The notes below the pieces were generated by a model. That model was not told the origin of the DNA. It searched no databases and saw only the letters and a program-made list of their open reading frames with translations. Both the position numbers and the translations under genes were made by a program. Shown one piece after another: positions 1 through 9,838 of a stretch of DNA of 42,414 nt. Location of the stretch: positions 1-42,414 of the forward strand of contig JALUBF010000002.1 in assembly GCA_027045015.1 (NCBI GenBank), given 5' to 3'. This DNA comes from Sulfurovum sp. Lineage in GTDB: Bacteria; Campylobacterota; Campylobacteria; Campylobacterales; Sulfurovaceae. How positions within the stretch are numbered: position 1 is the first letter of the stretch; each line of letters starts with the position of its first letter.

Positions 1-573
1 ATCTTCTACCATCTTTTTACAAAGTAAAAAAGTATTACTATCTAATGTAAAATTAAAACGTGCTACAAACTGTATAGCTCTATAGACTCGTAGAGGATCT
101 TCACTAAAAGTATCATCATCTATATGTTTAAGTATCTTTAACTCTATATCTCCAAATCCATTAAATGGATCTAAAAACTCTTTTGTTTCTATATCGTAGC
201 CAATAGCATTGATTGTAAAATCTCTACGTTTTGATGCTTCTTTAAAGTTTAAAGAACCATCTACCTTTATATCAAATCCACAATGCCCACTACCAATCTT
301 TGACTCTATACGAGGAAAAGAGAAGTCATACTCTTCACCATTATAAGTAAACTTTAATACTCCAAAACTTTTACCTACTAGATTTACAGAACCATAATCT
401 GTTAAAATAGTCTCCAACTCTTCTAATCTATCAAGACCATATACTTCTATATCGTAATCTTTTATAGGTAAATTTAAAAAATGATCACGTACACTACCTC
501 CAACAACAATAGCTTTTGCATTTTGTTTAGTTAATCTAGTAGATATAATCTCAATTATATTTGGCAAGTTCAT
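1..573 (-). CDS. CCA-adding enzyme / poly(A) polymerase family nucleotidyltransferase (C-terminal part outside window)
   Basis: This is a class II polymerase-beta-type nucleotidyltransferase, the family that adds or repairs CCA on tRNA 3' ends or polyadenylates RNA. I translated the 191 visible codons from the ATG at 573. Family motifs appear in order: GGSVRD at residues 25-30, the metal-binding pair D39/D41 in DYDIEVYG, RRDFTINA at 116-123, and the nucleotide-recognition element EDPLRVYRA at 158-166. The frame is open to the window edge, so the C-terminal RNA-binding part is missing here. It lies 11 nt downstream of the rhodanese gene, which suggests co-transcription. CCA-adding enzyme and poly(A) polymerase cannot be told apart from this portion, so I give no symbol. 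The call to the superfamily is firm. Confidence 0.9.
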   Translation of the reverse strand, partial: MNLPNIIEIISTRLTKQNAKAIVVGGSVRDHFLNLPIKDYDIEVYGLDRLEELETILTDYGSVNLVGKSFGVLKFTYNGEEYDFSFPRIESKIGSGHCGFDIKVDGSLNFKEASKRRDFTINAIGYDIETKEFLDPFNGFGDIELKILKHIDDDTFSEDPLRVYRAIQFVARFNFTLDSNTFLLCKKMVED

Positions 574-584
574 ATTTATGCAAA

Positions 585-983
585 TTACTTAACAGTTTTC
601 TTTCCAGCTTTTATCCAACCGTTTTCTATACCACCTTTAAGCTCATAAACATTATCAAATCCCATCTTCTCAAGTCCTTTTCCAAGCGAGTTAGAACGAG
701 TGGCATGAGCACAGTAGATAAGTATAGGCTCTTTTTTATCTTTTACTAAATGTCCTAGCTCAAAAAACCAATTTGCTAAGTCTGGTTTTCCAGTAGGAGA
801 AAAAAACATCATCTTATGAGCACCTTTTATGATACCTGTTTGTTTCCACTCCATTGGAGTACGAATATCTATAACAGGGTAGCCTTTAGCCTCTAGTTTA
901 GTAAATTCATTAACATTAACTGTTTTAAATTGTGCAAAAAGAGATGTAGTTAATAGTGCAGAAATCAGTAGTAAGTTTTTCAT
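585..983 (-). CDS. Periplasmic single-domain rhodanese-like sulfurtransferase
   Basis: The protein has 132 residues with an N-terminal signal peptide (about residues 1-17, ending SLFA), so it is probably exported to the periplasm. A single rhodanese domain follows. It has the typical early VIDIRTPMEW segment (about 37-46) and an active-site loop with Cys91 in CAHATRS. Rhodaneses carry a persulfide on this Cys and move sulfane sulfur or act in thiol redox chemistry. The substrate cannot be told from sequence. The ATG at 983 is preceded by an AAGGA ribosome site. The accD terminator at 1038-1066 separates it from the upstream operon, so it is probably the first gene of a short rhodanese-nucleotidyltransferase unit. 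Exported rhodaneses are frequent in sulfur-metabolising Campylobacterota, but that role is inference. Confidence 0.88.
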   Translation of the reverse strand: MKNLLLISALLTTSLFAQFKTVNVNEFTKLEAKGYPVIDIRTPMEWKQTGIIKGAHKMMFFSPTGKPDLANWFFELGHLVKDKKEPILIYCAHATRSNSLGKGLEKMGFDNVYELKGGIENGWIKAGKKTVK

Positions 984-1037
984 AATTATCCTTTTATATT
1001 ATATATTAGGATAGAAGTGTACTATAGAAAGATTAAC

Positions 1038-1066
1038 AAAAAGAGATATGTAGGCTATCTCTTTTT
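1038..1066 (-). terminator. Intrinsic terminator after accD
   Basis: A perfect 11-bp inverted repeat (AAAAAGAGATA / TATCTCTTTTT) flanks a 7-nt loop, starting 10 nt past the accD stop codon. On the minus strand the stem ends in five Ts, so it has the form of a rho-independent terminator closing the gltB-IMPase-accD run. The A and T arms are symmetric, so it could also act on plus-strand transcripts. Confidence 0.75.
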
Positions 1067-1075
1067 AAAAAGAGA

Positions 1076-1927
1076 CTATACAGCCTCTGGAAGTTCTTCT
1101 TTATTTTTATCAAATATTTTAAATAGACCAGCTAAAGTATCGTGCATATTTCCACGATTAACTATCATATCTATAAGACCATGCTCAAGTAAAAATTCTG
1201 AACGCTGAAACCCTTCAGGTAAATCAACACCAACCGTCTGCTTTATAACTCTCTGTCCAGCAAAACCTATTAATGCTCCTGGTTCAGCTATGATAATATC
1301 TCCAAGCATTGCAAAAGAGGCACTTACCCCACCCATTGTTGGATCAGTCAAGATAGATATAAAAGGTAAACCTTTTTGATCCAATCTTTTTAAAGCAGCT
1401 GATGTTTTTGACATTTGAAGAAGTGCATATGTACTCTCTTGCATTCTAGCTCCACCTGAAGCAGAAACTATAACATATCCACACCCTTTTTCTATGGCTC
1501 TAGTGATACCACGAACAATCTTCTCACCCTCTACACTTCCAAGACTACCACCCATAAATGAGAAGTCAAATACTGCTATCTCAACTGGTAATCCACCAAT
1601 AGTACAACTTCCACTTACTACAGAAGATGTTTTACCTGTTTTTGCTTTAGCTTCATCTAAACGTTTTTTATATGATTTTTTATCTGAAAATTTTAGTGGG
1701 TCAATAGGTGTTAGATTATCATCCATCTCAATAAATGAACCTTCATCAACAATACTCTCTATACGTTTTTGTGAAGAGATACGAAAATGATGATTACATT
1801 TTGGACATACATTCTGTTTTGATTCTACCTCTTTATAGTACATAAGTGAAGTACACTTAGGACACTTTATCCACTGATTTGGAGTCTCTTCTATTGTCTC
1901 ATCTTTTTTAAATAAACCACTAAACAT
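1076..1927 (-). CDS. accD: Acetyl-CoA carboxylase carboxyltransferase subunit beta
   Basis: AccD pairs with AccA to move the carboxyl group from carboxybiotin to acetyl-CoA, giving malonyl-CoA, the first committed step of fatty acid synthesis. The 283-residue length is normal for the family. The N-terminal four-cysteine zinc ribbon is intact (C22, C25, C41, C44), and the crotonase-like core has the expected glycine-rich segments such as SASGGARMQE and MGGVSASFAMLGD. The start ATG at 1927 lies 4 nt from the stop of the inositol-monophosphatase-family gene, so the two are very likely translated from one message. accA and the biotin carrier genes are not in the window. A perfect hairpin follows the stop. 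Confidence 0.97.
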   Translation of the reverse strand: MFSGLFKKDETIEETPNQWIKCPKCTSLMYYKEVESKQNVCPKCNHHFRISSQKRIESIVDEGSFIEMDDNLTPIDPLKFSDKKSYKKRLDEAKAKTGKTSSVVSGSCTIGGLPVEIAVFDFSFMGGSLGSVEGEKIVRGITRAIEKGCGYVIVSASGGARMQESTYALLQMSKTSAALKRLDQKGLPFISILTDPTMGGVSASFAMLGDIIIAEPGALIGFAGQRVIKQTVGVDLPEGFQRSEFLLEHGLIDMIVNRGNMHDTLAGLFKIFDKNKEELPEAV

Positions 1928-1931
1928 CTAT

Positions 1932-2663
1932 CTACCTCTTAATACTTTTAATTAAATTTTCTATTTTTAACGCTATATTTTTATCTTTTGATACTATAAC
2001 ATAATCATCTTCAACAATTACTTTAAGTCCCTCACAAAGTGCCAAACCTGCTGCAAAATCATAGATACGAAAATCACCCATAAACAGGACATAATTAACC
2101 GTATGAGCATAAGCTAAAGAGAGTGCTATAGCCCCTGGGGCTCTAAATTTTAGTTTTTGCTTATCTAAAAGTGCTACCAATTCTGGATTGGCATAAGCTT
2201 TTTCAAAAAGTCCTATCTCGGGATTTAAAGCTGTATGAGGAGTATGAAAATTAGAATTAAAGAGTTTACCCTGCTTAGTAGCACTACCGTTAGAGATAAA
2301 AAATATATCATTATTGGCTAAATTACAGACAATAGCTTCATCTAAAATACCATCTTCATTTACTTTTGCCACAGATGTACCATAAAAAGGAAATAATGAA
2401 AGAGCATTGGCAGAACCATCTATAGGGTCTATAATGATTTTAGCTTTACCACTACCCATAATACCTGACTCTTCAGATTCTATCTCTCCAAATGAGCTTA
2501 AATATTTAAAAAAAATATCTTCAGCCATCAAATCAAGCTTAGAACTTACATCGCCACCTGCACCTATTTGAGTTTTTTCAAACCAAGAATTATCAAAACT
2601 ATTTTCAATAGCTTCTTTTATCTCTTCATTTGCTTTGATTGAGGCTTTGATGAAAGGAGTCAT
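1932..2663 (-). CDS. Inositol monophosphatase family protein (SuhB/CysQ-like)
   Basis: This 243-residue protein belongs to the Mg2+-dependent, Li+-sensitive phosphatase superfamily that includes inositol monophosphatase, PAP phosphatase (CysQ) and fructose-1,6-bisphosphatase. The metal-binding set is present: E64/E65 in ESEESG, the DPIDGS motif at 79-84, and the second motif with D202 in YDFAAG. Sequence does not say whether inositol phosphate, PAP or another sugar phosphate is the substrate. It lies between gltB (stop 8 nt upstream) and accD (4 nt downstream). Its AGGAG ribosome site overlaps the end of gltB. Proteins of this family are near 245-280 residues, so this is a compact but complete member. 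Confidence 0.88.
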   Translation of the reverse strand: MTPFIKASIKANEEIKEAIENSFDNSWFEKTQIGAGGDVSSKLDLMAEDIFFKYLSSFGEIESEESGIMGSGKAKIIIDPIDGSANALSLFPFYGTSVAKVNEDGILDEAIVCNLANNDIFFISNGSATKQGKLFNSNFHTPHTALNPEIGLFEKAYANPELVALLDKQKLKFRAPGAIALSLAYAHTVNYVLFMGDFRIYDFAAGLALCEGLKVIVEDDYVIVSKDKNIALKIENLIKSIKR

Positions 2664-2671
2664 AGCTTTAA

Positions 2672-5600
2672 CTACTCTCCTTTTTTATCTATTGCAATAG
2701 TTGGTTTTATACCACGAGGAGCAACCATCCAAAACTTACGTATCTCTGTTCTAAAGTTTTCTAAGATATATGTCGCTCTTTTTGAACCTGTTTTAGATGC
2801 ATAATCTTTAAGAAGAGCTTTAAGCTCAAACATCTCTGTATCCCACTCATCTGTATCTATGCGTAATGCCTCTACAAGCTCAGGGTTTACTTTTTCATAG
2901 AAGTTTCCTTCTAAATCATATACAAATGCTTTACCACCAGTCATACCAGCACCAAAGTTTATGCCCGTCTCACCTAAGATTACAGCAACACCACCAGTCA
3001 TATATTCACAAGGATGATCTCCAGTTCCCTCTACTACAGTAGTTGCTCCAGAGTTACGTACCCCAAAACGCTCACCAACTTGACCATGAACATAAAGTGT
3101 ACCACCAGTTGCACCATATAGACAAGTATTACCACCTAAAGAGAACTCATATCCAGCTTTATCGGCAGTAATAACAATTTGCCCACCATTCATACCTTTA
3201 CCAATATAGTCATTCCCTGCACCATTGATGTTTATATTGATACCTTTAGACATAAATGCACCTAGTGATTGACCAGCAGTACCTCTCATATTGAGAGTAA
3301 TTGTACCATCAGGAAGACCAGCGTTACCATAAAGTGATGCTATCTCACCAGAGATACGTGTTGCAAAAGATCTATTTAGGTTAGATATATCTTTATGTAA
3401 AACTATAGGTTTAGATGGGTCTTTAATAGTTGGCATAAGCTCTTTAACTATCTCTTGCTCATACTCATTTTGATCATACGGTTCATTAAATGGAACTTGA
3501 CATGTATTTACACCATCAAGTTTATAGAGTAGCTCTTTAAAGTTAAATTTCTTAGCAAACTCATCATCTATAACTTCTAGTAGCTCATTTTTACCAACAA
3601 TATCTTCTAATGATTTATAACCAAGTTCTGCAAGTATCTCTCTTACCTCTGTTGCTATGTGAGTAAAGTAATTTACAACTTTTTCAACATTACCACTAAA
3701 ACGTTTACGTAGATGTGGATCTTGTGTAGCAACACCAACACCACAAGTATTTAGGTGACATACTCTAAGCATAATACACCCTACAAGTACCAATGCCCCT
3801 GTACCAAATGCATACTCTTCTGCACCTAAAATAGCAGCTTTAACAATGTCTAAACCTGTTTTAAGTCCACCATCTGTCTCTAAACTTACTTGTCCTCTAA
3901 GATTATTTGCTTTGAGTGCATTATGTGCTTCAATAAGTCCAAGTTCCCAAGGATTACCTGCAAATCTAATAGACCCAATAGGTGCTGCACCTGTACCACC
4001 ATCTGCACCAGATATGATAATCTTATCGGCATACGCTTTTGCTACACCAGCTGCTATAGTACCAACACCAGCTGTAGAGACAAGTTTTACTGCTACTCTT
4101 GCATTTGGATTGATCTGCTTCATATCAAAAATAAGTTGTGCCAAATCTTCAATAGAGTAGATGTCATGATGTGGTGGTGGGGAGATAAGTGTTACCCCTG
4201 GTTTTGTAAATCTAAGTTTAGCAATAAGTGGTGAAACTTTACTTCCAGGAAGTTGTCCACCCTCACCTGGTTTTGCCCCTTGAGCAACTTTTATCTGTAT
4301 CTCAGTAGCCGAACGTAAATACTCTGGTGTTACACCAAAACGTCCAGATGCCACTTGCTTAATGCTAGAGTTTTTGTTAGTACCATAACGAGCAGGATCT
4401 TCACCACCTTCACCTGAATTTGATTTAGCTCCTATTTGGTTCATAGCTACAGCTAAAGTCTCATGTGCCTCTTGTGAGATAGACCCCATAGACATAGCAG
4501 CAGATGAAAAACGTTTAAATATAGCACTTAATGGTTCTACTTCATCTATGCTAATAGGCTCTCTATTACTTTTAAGTTTATAGAAGTCACGAATGAATTT
4601 TTTATCGCGACCATTTACAAGTTTTTTAACCTCTTCATAATCTTCTTTATCGCCTGTAAGGGCTGCTTTTTGAATAGCTGAGATTGTAGGACGAGAGAAG
4701 TCATGAAACTCTTCACCACGTCTATATTTGTAGAAACCACCTTTATATAGGCTATTTTTCTTACCTTCAAAATCAGTTGTAAAGGCACGTTGATGTGCTG
4801 TGTTTAAACGTACATCTACATCTTCATATCCTAGTCCAGTCAATAATCCTGTAGTTCCTGCAAAACACTCACTTACTATCTCTTCACTAAGTCCTATAAC
4901 ATCAAAGAGTCTTGAATTTCTATATGAAGATATGGTAGAGATACCCATCTTAGACATAATTTTCAATAGTCCTGCACCCATAGCACGTCTAAAACGTTTA
5001 AGTGTTACTTGCATCTCTTCTGTAGTATTTGCATTATCTTTTTCTAACTCTTCAACTGTATAGTATAGTAAGTAAGGGAAGATAGATGCTGCACCAAACC
5101 CTATCATAGTAGCTGCTGAATGAGGGTCAAATACCTCACCTGTAACAGCAACAATACTACTTAAATGTCTTAAATTGGCATCAAGAAGATCTTGACTTAA
5201 TCGTCCAACTAGCATAAGCATAGGCATAGCTTTTGTGTTTTCATCTAAATTTCTATCATCTAAAATAATAGTTCGGATACCATCATCTCTTACATCAGTA
5301 ATGATTTTGTCTATAAGTACATCAAGACTATTTTTCAAATCTGAAGAGTATGTAGTATCATACTTTCTTACTTTATAACTTGGATCATACTTATCATTTG
5401 CTGGATTACCAAACTCTTGAAGCAGACTAAATTTCTGTGCAGACATAACAGGCAAGACTGTTTTAAGACGTTTTGCATGATCTTGACTATCTGCTAGTAT
5501 ATTTTGTTGCTCACCAAAACCTGTATTTAGACTCATTACTGTTTTTTCACGAATAGGATCAATAGGAGGGTTTGTTACCTGTGCAAACTTCTGTTTAAAA

Positions 5601-7099
5601 AAGTCTGTAAAGTTACGTTGTTCTGTTGAGAATGCTGCTATTGGTGTATCATCACCCATAGCACCAGTTGTCTCTTTACCCTCAGCTATCATTGGGCGTA
5701 TAACCTCTCTTAACACCTCTGTTGTGTAGTTGAAGTAACGCTGTTTTGCTTTCATATCTCCATAAACAGTAGAACAACTCTCTACCTTAGTGTCTGGTAC
5801 AAACTCTTGCAGATAAGACATATTTTTACTTAACCATTTGTTGTAAGGATGTATTGATTTTATATGGTCATCTATATCAGAACTTTTAAGAACTATTCCT
5901 TTTTTAAGGTCTATCCCCATCATCTCACCAGATTGTAAACGTCCACGCTCTTCTATCTCCTCTTCAGGAAGTTCAAGTACACCATATTCAGAAGATATAA
6001 GTAGTCTATTGTCTGTTGTTTTTATATATTTAGATGGTCTAAGTCCATTTCTATCTATAACACAACCAATATAATGACCATCTGTCATACTTACAGCTGC
6101 TGGACCGTCCCAAGGCTCAAAACATGTACTTGCATACTCATAAAATGCTCTAAGATCAGAATCCATATGTGGTGCATTATGCCATGGTGCTGGAACTAAA
6201 GAACGAGCTGCTTTGAAAAAGTCAATACCATTTACACGTAAAAACTCCATAAAGTTATCTAAACTTGCTGAGTCAGACATACCATTTTGGATAACATTTT
6301 TAAGTCTATCCATCTCTTCATCTGTAAATACATTAGATTTTACAGCTGCCATCTTAGCTGCTACGTTGAAACGGTTAGCTGTTACAGAGTTAATCTCACC
6401 ATTATGAGCTATCATTCTAAATGGTTGAGCTAATTTCCATTGAGGAAGTGTATTGGTAGAAAAACGTTGATGAAAAAGACAAAAAGAGATCTCAAAATCT
6501 GGATTTCCCAGATCTTTATAGAACTCTTTTATATGCGTAGGCATAACAAGCCCTTTATATGATACTACAGAAGTAGAAAATGATGGGATATAAAAACTCT
6601 CATCATCTATAAGTTTTGCCTCTATCTCTTTACGAGAAAGATAGACTAGTGCCTCAAAACGTTTAAGAGTATCTTCATTACTTGGAGTAACAAAAACTTG
6701 CTTTATGGTTGGAAGTGATGCAAGTGCCTGCTCTCCTAATGCATTTGTATCTACAGGAACAGAACGAGTATAGATAATATTTAAGCCATTATTTTCACAA
6801 ACTTTACTAATAATCTCAAAATCTGTAGGATTTGTAGAAAATACCATAGCAACGGCATAAGTCTCAGGAAGTTCAATACCATCTTCTTTTGCAACTTTGA
6901 AGAAGAATGATTTAGGTAAAGATAGAAGTAAACCTGCTCCATCTCCTGTCTTACCATCTGCTGCAACTGCTCCTCTGTGCATCATACGAGAGAGTGAAGT
7001 AACAGCATCTTCCAAATTTCTATGTGATGGAGTATTGTCGATAGAGGCTAAAAGCCCAAATCCACAGTTGTCCTTAAATGAAGTAAATAAATCTTGCAT
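2672..7099 (-). CDS. gltB: Glutamate synthase (NADPH-type) large subunit
   Basis: GltB makes glutamate from glutamine and 2-oxoglutarate; ammonia released by the N-terminal amidotransferase domain is tunnelled to the FMN site. The 1475-residue length is typical. The predicted mature N-terminus is C12 (NCGFGLL), so an 11-residue propeptide must be removed to free the catalytic Cys. The [3Fe-4S] ligands are visible as C1108, C1114 and C1119 in CIMLRVCHLNTCGVG, and the C-terminal GXGXG beta-helix domain is present around residues 1260-1400. The start ATG at 7099 is the only one compatible with that propeptide. The small subunit gene gltD, usually adjacent, is not next to it: hemE lies upstream and an inositol-monophosphatase-family gene downstream. 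Confidence 0.97.
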   Translation of the reverse strand: MQDLFTSFKDNCGFGLLASIDNTPSHRNLEDAVTSLSRMMHRGAVAADGKTGDGAGLLLSLPKSFFFKVAKEDGIELPETYAVAMVFSTNPTDFEIISKVCENNGLNIIYTRSVPVDTNALGEQALASLPTIKQVFVTPSNEDTLKRFEALVYLSRKEIEAKLIDDESFYIPSFSTSVVSYKGLVMPTHIKEFYKDLGNPDFEISFCLFHQRFSTNTLPQWKLAQPFRMIAHNGEINSVTANRFNVAAKMAAVKSNVFTDEEMDRLKNVIQNGMSDSASLDNFMEFLRVNGIDFFKAARSLVPAPWHNAPHMDSDLRAFYEYASTCFEPWDGPAAVSMTDGHYIGCVIDRNGLRPSKYIKTTDNRLLISSEYGVLELPEEEIEERGRLQSGEMMGIDLKKGIVLKSSDIDDHIKSIHPYNKWLSKNMSYLQEFVPDTKVESCSTVYGDMKAKQRYFNYTTEVLREVIRPMIAEGKETTGAMGDDTPIAAFSTEQRNFTDFFKQKFAQVTNPPIDPIREKTVMSLNTGFGEQQNILADSQDHAKRLKTVLPVMSAQKFSLLQEFGNPANDKYDPSYKVRKYDTTYSSDLKNSLDVLIDKIITDVRDDGIRTIILDDRNLDENTKAMPMLMLVGRLSQDLLDANLRHLSSIVAVTGEVFDPHSAATMIGFGAASIFPYLLYYTVEELEKDNANTTEEMQVTLKRFRRAMGAGLLKIMSKMGISTISSYRNSRLFDVIGLSEEIVSECFAGTTGLLTGLGYEDVDVRLNTAHQRAFTTDFEGKKNSLYKGGFYKYRRGEEFHDFSRPTISAIQKAALTGDKEDYEEVKKLVNGRDKKFIRDFYKLKSNREPISIDEVEPLSAIFKRFSSAAMSMGSISQEAHETLAVAMNQIGAKSNSGEGGEDPARYGTNKNSSIKQVASGRFGVTPEYLRSATEIQIKVAQGAKPGEGGQLPGSKVSPLIAKLRFTKPGVTLISPPPHHDIYSIEDLAQLIFDMKQINPNARVAVKLVSTAGVGTIAAGVAKAYADKIIISGADGGTGAAPIGSIRFAGNPWELGLIEAHNALKANNLRGQVSLETDGGLKTGLDIVKAAILGAEEYAFGTGALVLVGCIMLRVCHLNTCGVGVATQDPHLRKRFSGNVEKVVNYFTHIATEVREILAELGYKSLEDIVGKNELLEVIDDEFAKKFNFKELLYKLDGVNTCQVPFNEPYDQNEYEQEIVKELMPTIKDPSKPIVLHKDISNLNRSFATRISGEIASLYGNAGLPDGTITLNMRGTAGQSLGAFMSKGINININGAGNDYIGKGMNGGQIVITADKAGYEFSLGGNTCLYGATGGTLYVHGQVGERFGVRNSGATTVVEGTGDHPCEYMTGGVAVILGETGINFGAGMTGGKAFVYDLEGNFYEKVNPELVEALRIDTDEWDTEMFELKALLKDYASKTGSKRATYILENFRTEIRKFWMVAPRGIKPTIAIDKKGE

Positions 7100-7153
7100 A
7101 TTCCAACCTTAAATAAATATTTGAACATAAAATAGTGTCCATAAATGAGGTGA

Positions 7154-7159
7154 ATTATA
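7154..7159 (-). promoter_or_regulatory. Candidate -10 box for gltB
   Basis: On the minus strand the sequence reads GCTATAATTC about 55 nt before the gltB start. It is a perfect TATAAT hexamer in a region with no gene. Campylobacterota sigma-70 promoters depend mainly on the -10 box and lack a conserved -35, so this is a reasonable but unproven promoter. Confidence 0.45.
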
Positions 7160-7221
7160 GCTTAAATGATGTTAAGATTGGTTTAAGTGATAGTGTGTAA
7201 GTAAAATGATTTAATATATAG

Positions 7222-7245
7222 ATGTCGGGATAATATTCCCGACAT
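7222..7245 (-). terminator. Hairpin after hemE, probable terminator
   Basis: A perfect 9-bp inverted repeat (ATGTCGGGA / TCCCGACAT) with a 6-nt AT loop lies 5 nt past the hemE stop. It is much more GC-rich than its surroundings. No long T tract follows on the minus strand, so termination may be weak or the hairpin may instead protect the 3' end of the gyrA-asd-hemE message. Confidence 0.55.
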
Positions 7246-7250
7246 AAAAG

Positions 7251-8291
7251 TTATTTTATAGATGAAACTCTATGACATTCCGAGATAAAATGTTTAGCAT
7301 TTTCTACAGGAACATCTGGTAAGATACCATGTCCTAGATTAAATATGTGTCTTTTACCACCCATAATATCTTGGATAGCCTCTACACACTCTGTAGTAGC
7401 CTCTTTTGAGTAGAGACGACACGGTTCCATGTTGCCTTGAAGAACATATCTGTCTCCAAGTTTCTCTTTTGCCATTGTCATAGGAGTTCCCCAATCTACA
7501 CCAAATACATCAAAATTACCATAAACAAGCCCACGCTCAATAAAAGCAGGAATACCTTTAGGGAAAACAATAATCGGAGTATCAGGGTATTTTGATTTTA
7601 GATAGTCTACTATCTCTATCATATATTTCCATGAAAACTCATCATATTTAGATGGTTCAATAGCAGATGCCCAACTATCAAAAATCTGTACAACATCAAT
7701 ACCTGCTTCTATCTGTTTCTCCATATATAGCTTAACAACTTCTGTCACTTTAGCCAATATTTTATGTAGAAGTTCTGGATTTGAGTACATCATCTTTTTA
7801 CATATGTTATATGTCTTTGTACCTTGCCCCTCTATCATATATGTAGCAAGAGTCCAAGGTGAACCAGTAAAACCTATAAGAGCTTTATCTTCAGCTAGTT
7901 TCTCTTTTATAAGCTTAATAGTATCATAAACATAAGTGAGTTTACTAGCTGCTTCATCTCCACCGATGAGTCTATCTAAATCTTCTTCTGTTTTAATAGG
8001 GTCTGAAAATTTTGGACCTTCACCTTTTACAAAAGAGAGATCCATACCCATCTCATCTGGAATAACAAGAATATCTGAAAACATAATAGCTGCATCAACA
8101 CCAACAATATTTACAGGTTGAAGTGATACTTCACAAGCTTTTTTAGGATCATGACAAAGATTTAGAAAATTCCCTGCCTCTGCACGTACTTCCATATACT
8201 CTGGCAAATAACGTCCTGCTTGTCTCATCATCCATACTGGAGTGTATGGTGTCTCTTTACCTAAACACGCATCTACAAATATCTTACTCAT
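7251..8291 (-). CDS. hemE: Uroporphyrinogen decarboxylase
   Basis: HemE removes four carboxyl groups from uroporphyrinogen III to give coproporphyrinogen III in cytoplasmic heme synthesis. The 346-residue protein has the N-terminal signature [15 protein letters not shown] with substrate-binding R23 and R27, and the catalytic Asp is D73 in [10 protein letters not shown]. The length is normal for the family. Its ATG overlaps the TAA of the UPF0114 gene by one base (TAATG), so translation is probably coupled. It is the last gene of the gyrA-asd-UPF0114-hemE run. The other heme gene in this window, hemL, is in a separate run about 9 kb away. Confidence 0.97.
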   Translation of the reverse strand: MSKIFVDACLGKETPYTPVWMMRQAGRYLPEYMEVRAEAGNFLNLCHDPKKACEVSLQPVNIVGVDAAIMFSDILVIPDEMGMDLSFVKGEGPKFSDPIKTEEDLDRLIGGDEAASKLTYVYDTIKLIKEKLAEDKALIGFTGSPWTLATYMIEGQGTKTYNICKKMMYSNPELLHKILAKVTEVVKLYMEKQIEAGIDVVQIFDSWASAIEPSKYDEFSWKYMIEIVDYLKSKYPDTPIIVFPKGIPAFIERGLVYGNFDVFGVDWGTPMTMAKEKLGDRYVLQGNMEPCRLYSKEATTECVEAIQDIMGGKRHIFNLGHGILPDVPVENAKHFISECHRVSSIK

Positions 8292-8803
8292 TAATGTTTA
8301 CCTACTTTACTTAAAAAACTAAGCCCTATCGCTAGTAATGTGATGGATAGTGCAAAATACAACATCTCTAAAGGTGTTGTAAAATCTGTATGAAGTACCT
8401 TTTTGAAAAAGCTAACAATCAAAACCATAATAATAACTTTTGCTATCTTATCTTTAAGCTGATCCAAATCATGAATTGCTAAAAGCTTTGAACCATTTTG
8501 TCCCTCTGCTTGGTCAATATCTGATATAAATAGTTCATATAGACCAAAAGAGAAGATAAACATAACAACTGCTATAAGATACAAATCTATCGCCCCAATA
8601 ATACCTGCTACTACATTCTCATGAAAATGGTCAGGATGTGGAATAATGTGTAAGATAACCTGATAAGTATTTATAGCAACATCCCAAATGTCCATAGATG
8701 CCACTATAAAAAGGATTATTGCACCCAATAATCCAAATATAACTGCTAAAACAACAATAAATCTACTATTCCAAATAGCACCTTCAAATAATCTCTCTAA
8801 CAT
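8291..8803 (-). CDS. UPF0114 (YqhA-like) membrane protein
   Basis: This 170-residue inner-membrane protein has about four hydrophobic segments (roughly residues 15-37, 65-90, 118-135 and 145-165). Its N-terminal pattern ([21 protein letters not shown]) is that of the UPF0114/YqhA family. The function of the family is not established. The gene overlaps both neighbours by one base, the stop of asd upstream with its own start, and its stop with the start of hemE. It is therefore almost certainly expressed with them. A link to heme or amino acid synthesis is only suggested by position. Confidence 0.8.
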   Translation of the reverse strand: MLERLFEGAIWNSRFIVVLAVIFGLLGAIILFIVASMDIWDVAINTYQVILHIIPHPDHFHENVVAGIIGAIDLYLIAVVMFIFSFGLYELFISDIDQAEGQNGSKLLAIHDLDQLKDKIAKVIIMVLIVSFFKKVLHTDFTTPLEMLYFALSITLLAIGLSFLSKVGKH

Positions 8804-9837
8804 TAATTTTCCTCTAATTTAATCCACTTTTGAGCGATACGTACAGAATTTGTAGCAGCCCCTACTCTAACTTGATCAGCTACACCCCAAATGTGTAAAA
8901 TATTGTCTGAATATAAATCTTTTCTAATACGTCCAACATAAGTCTCATCTGTATCTGTTGAGATAATAGGCATAGGGTACTCATTTTTACTCATATCATC
9001 AATAACTACAACATTTTCAAAATTTTCAAGAACCTCTCTAGCTTTAGCAACATCTACATCTACACCATCTTCAAAAGTAATAGTAATAGACTCAGAGTGA
9101 GAACGAAGTACTGGAACACGAACACAAGTAGCACTTACAGCAAAATCTGAGTGCATTATCTTATTTGTCTCATTTACCATTTTCATCTCCTCTTTTGTGT
9201 AGCCATTATCTTCAGGTACATCAATATGTGGAATGACATTGAGTGCTATTTGGTGAGCAAATGCTTCAACTTTAGCATCATCAAGTGTAAAGTTAAAAAA
9301 TGCCTGCATCTGCATTACTAACTCTTCCATACCAGTTTTACCAGCACCTGATACTGCTTGGTATGTACTAACATCGACTCTTTTAATGCCATATAAATCA
9401 TGCAAAGGCTTAAGAAGTTGTACCATCTGGATAGTTGAGCAGTTAGGATTGGCTATGATCCCTGTCTCTTCCCAATTAGCTATATCTTCAGGGTTAACTT
9501 CTGGTACAACCAAAGGTATATTATCTACCATTCTAAAGTGTGAAGTGTTATCTATAACAACAGCCCCAGACTCGACAGCATACTTTGCAAACTTTTCAGA
9601 GATACTTCCACCTGCTGAAAAGAATGCTATATCTATACCTTTACCTTCAAATACATCTTCTGTAAGCTCTTGAATTTTGTATGCCTTTCCTTGGCATTCT
9701 ACTTCTTCTCCAACAGATCTTGCACTTGCTAAAGGAAGTAAATTTGCTATAGGAAATTCAACCTCTTCTAAAACTCTAAAAAGCTCTTCACCAACGGCAC
9801 CAGAAGCACCGACTACTGCTACATTATATTTTTTCAT
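8803..9837 (-). CDS. asd: Aspartate-semialdehyde dehydrogenase
   Basis: Asd reduces aspartyl phosphate to aspartate semialdehyde with NADPH, the branch point for lysine, diaminopimelate, threonine and methionine. The 344-residue sequence has the N-terminal nucleotide-binding loop VGASGAVGEE and the catalytic Cys133 in NPNCSTIQM. The substrate-binding C-terminal region is complete, including RVPVLRSHSESI. The ATG at 9837 lies one nucleotide after the gyrA stop, and the gene's stop overlaps the next start. The length and motifs match the bacterial Asd family, so the assignment is firm. Confidence 0.97.
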   Translation of the reverse strand: MKKYNVAVVGASGAVGEELFRVLEEVEFPIANLLPLASARSVGEEVECQGKAYKIQELTEDVFEGKGIDIAFFSAGGSISEKFAKYAVESGAVVIDNTSHFRMVDNIPLVVPEVNPEDIANWEETGIIANPNCSTIQMVQLLKPLHDLYGIKRVDVSTYQAVSGAGKTGMEELVMQMQAFFNFTLDDAKVEAFAHQIALNVIPHIDVPEDNGYTKEEMKMVNETNKIMHSDFAVSATCVRVPVLRSHSESITITFEDGVDVDVAKAREVLENFENVVVIDDMSKNEYPMPIISTDTDETYVGRIRKDLYSDNILHIWGVADQVRVGAATNSVRIAQKWIKLEEN

Positions 9838-9838
9838 A

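Noticed and set aside
1017-1208. Short plus-strand open frame across the accD end
   Set aside because: It runs through the hairpin terminator and antisense to accD, with no ribosome site.
3846-4234. Overlapping plus-strand open frames inside gltB
   Set aside because: They lie antisense to a fully conserved gltB region, and their Ser/Cys-rich translations look like the reverse of conserved FMN-domain codons.
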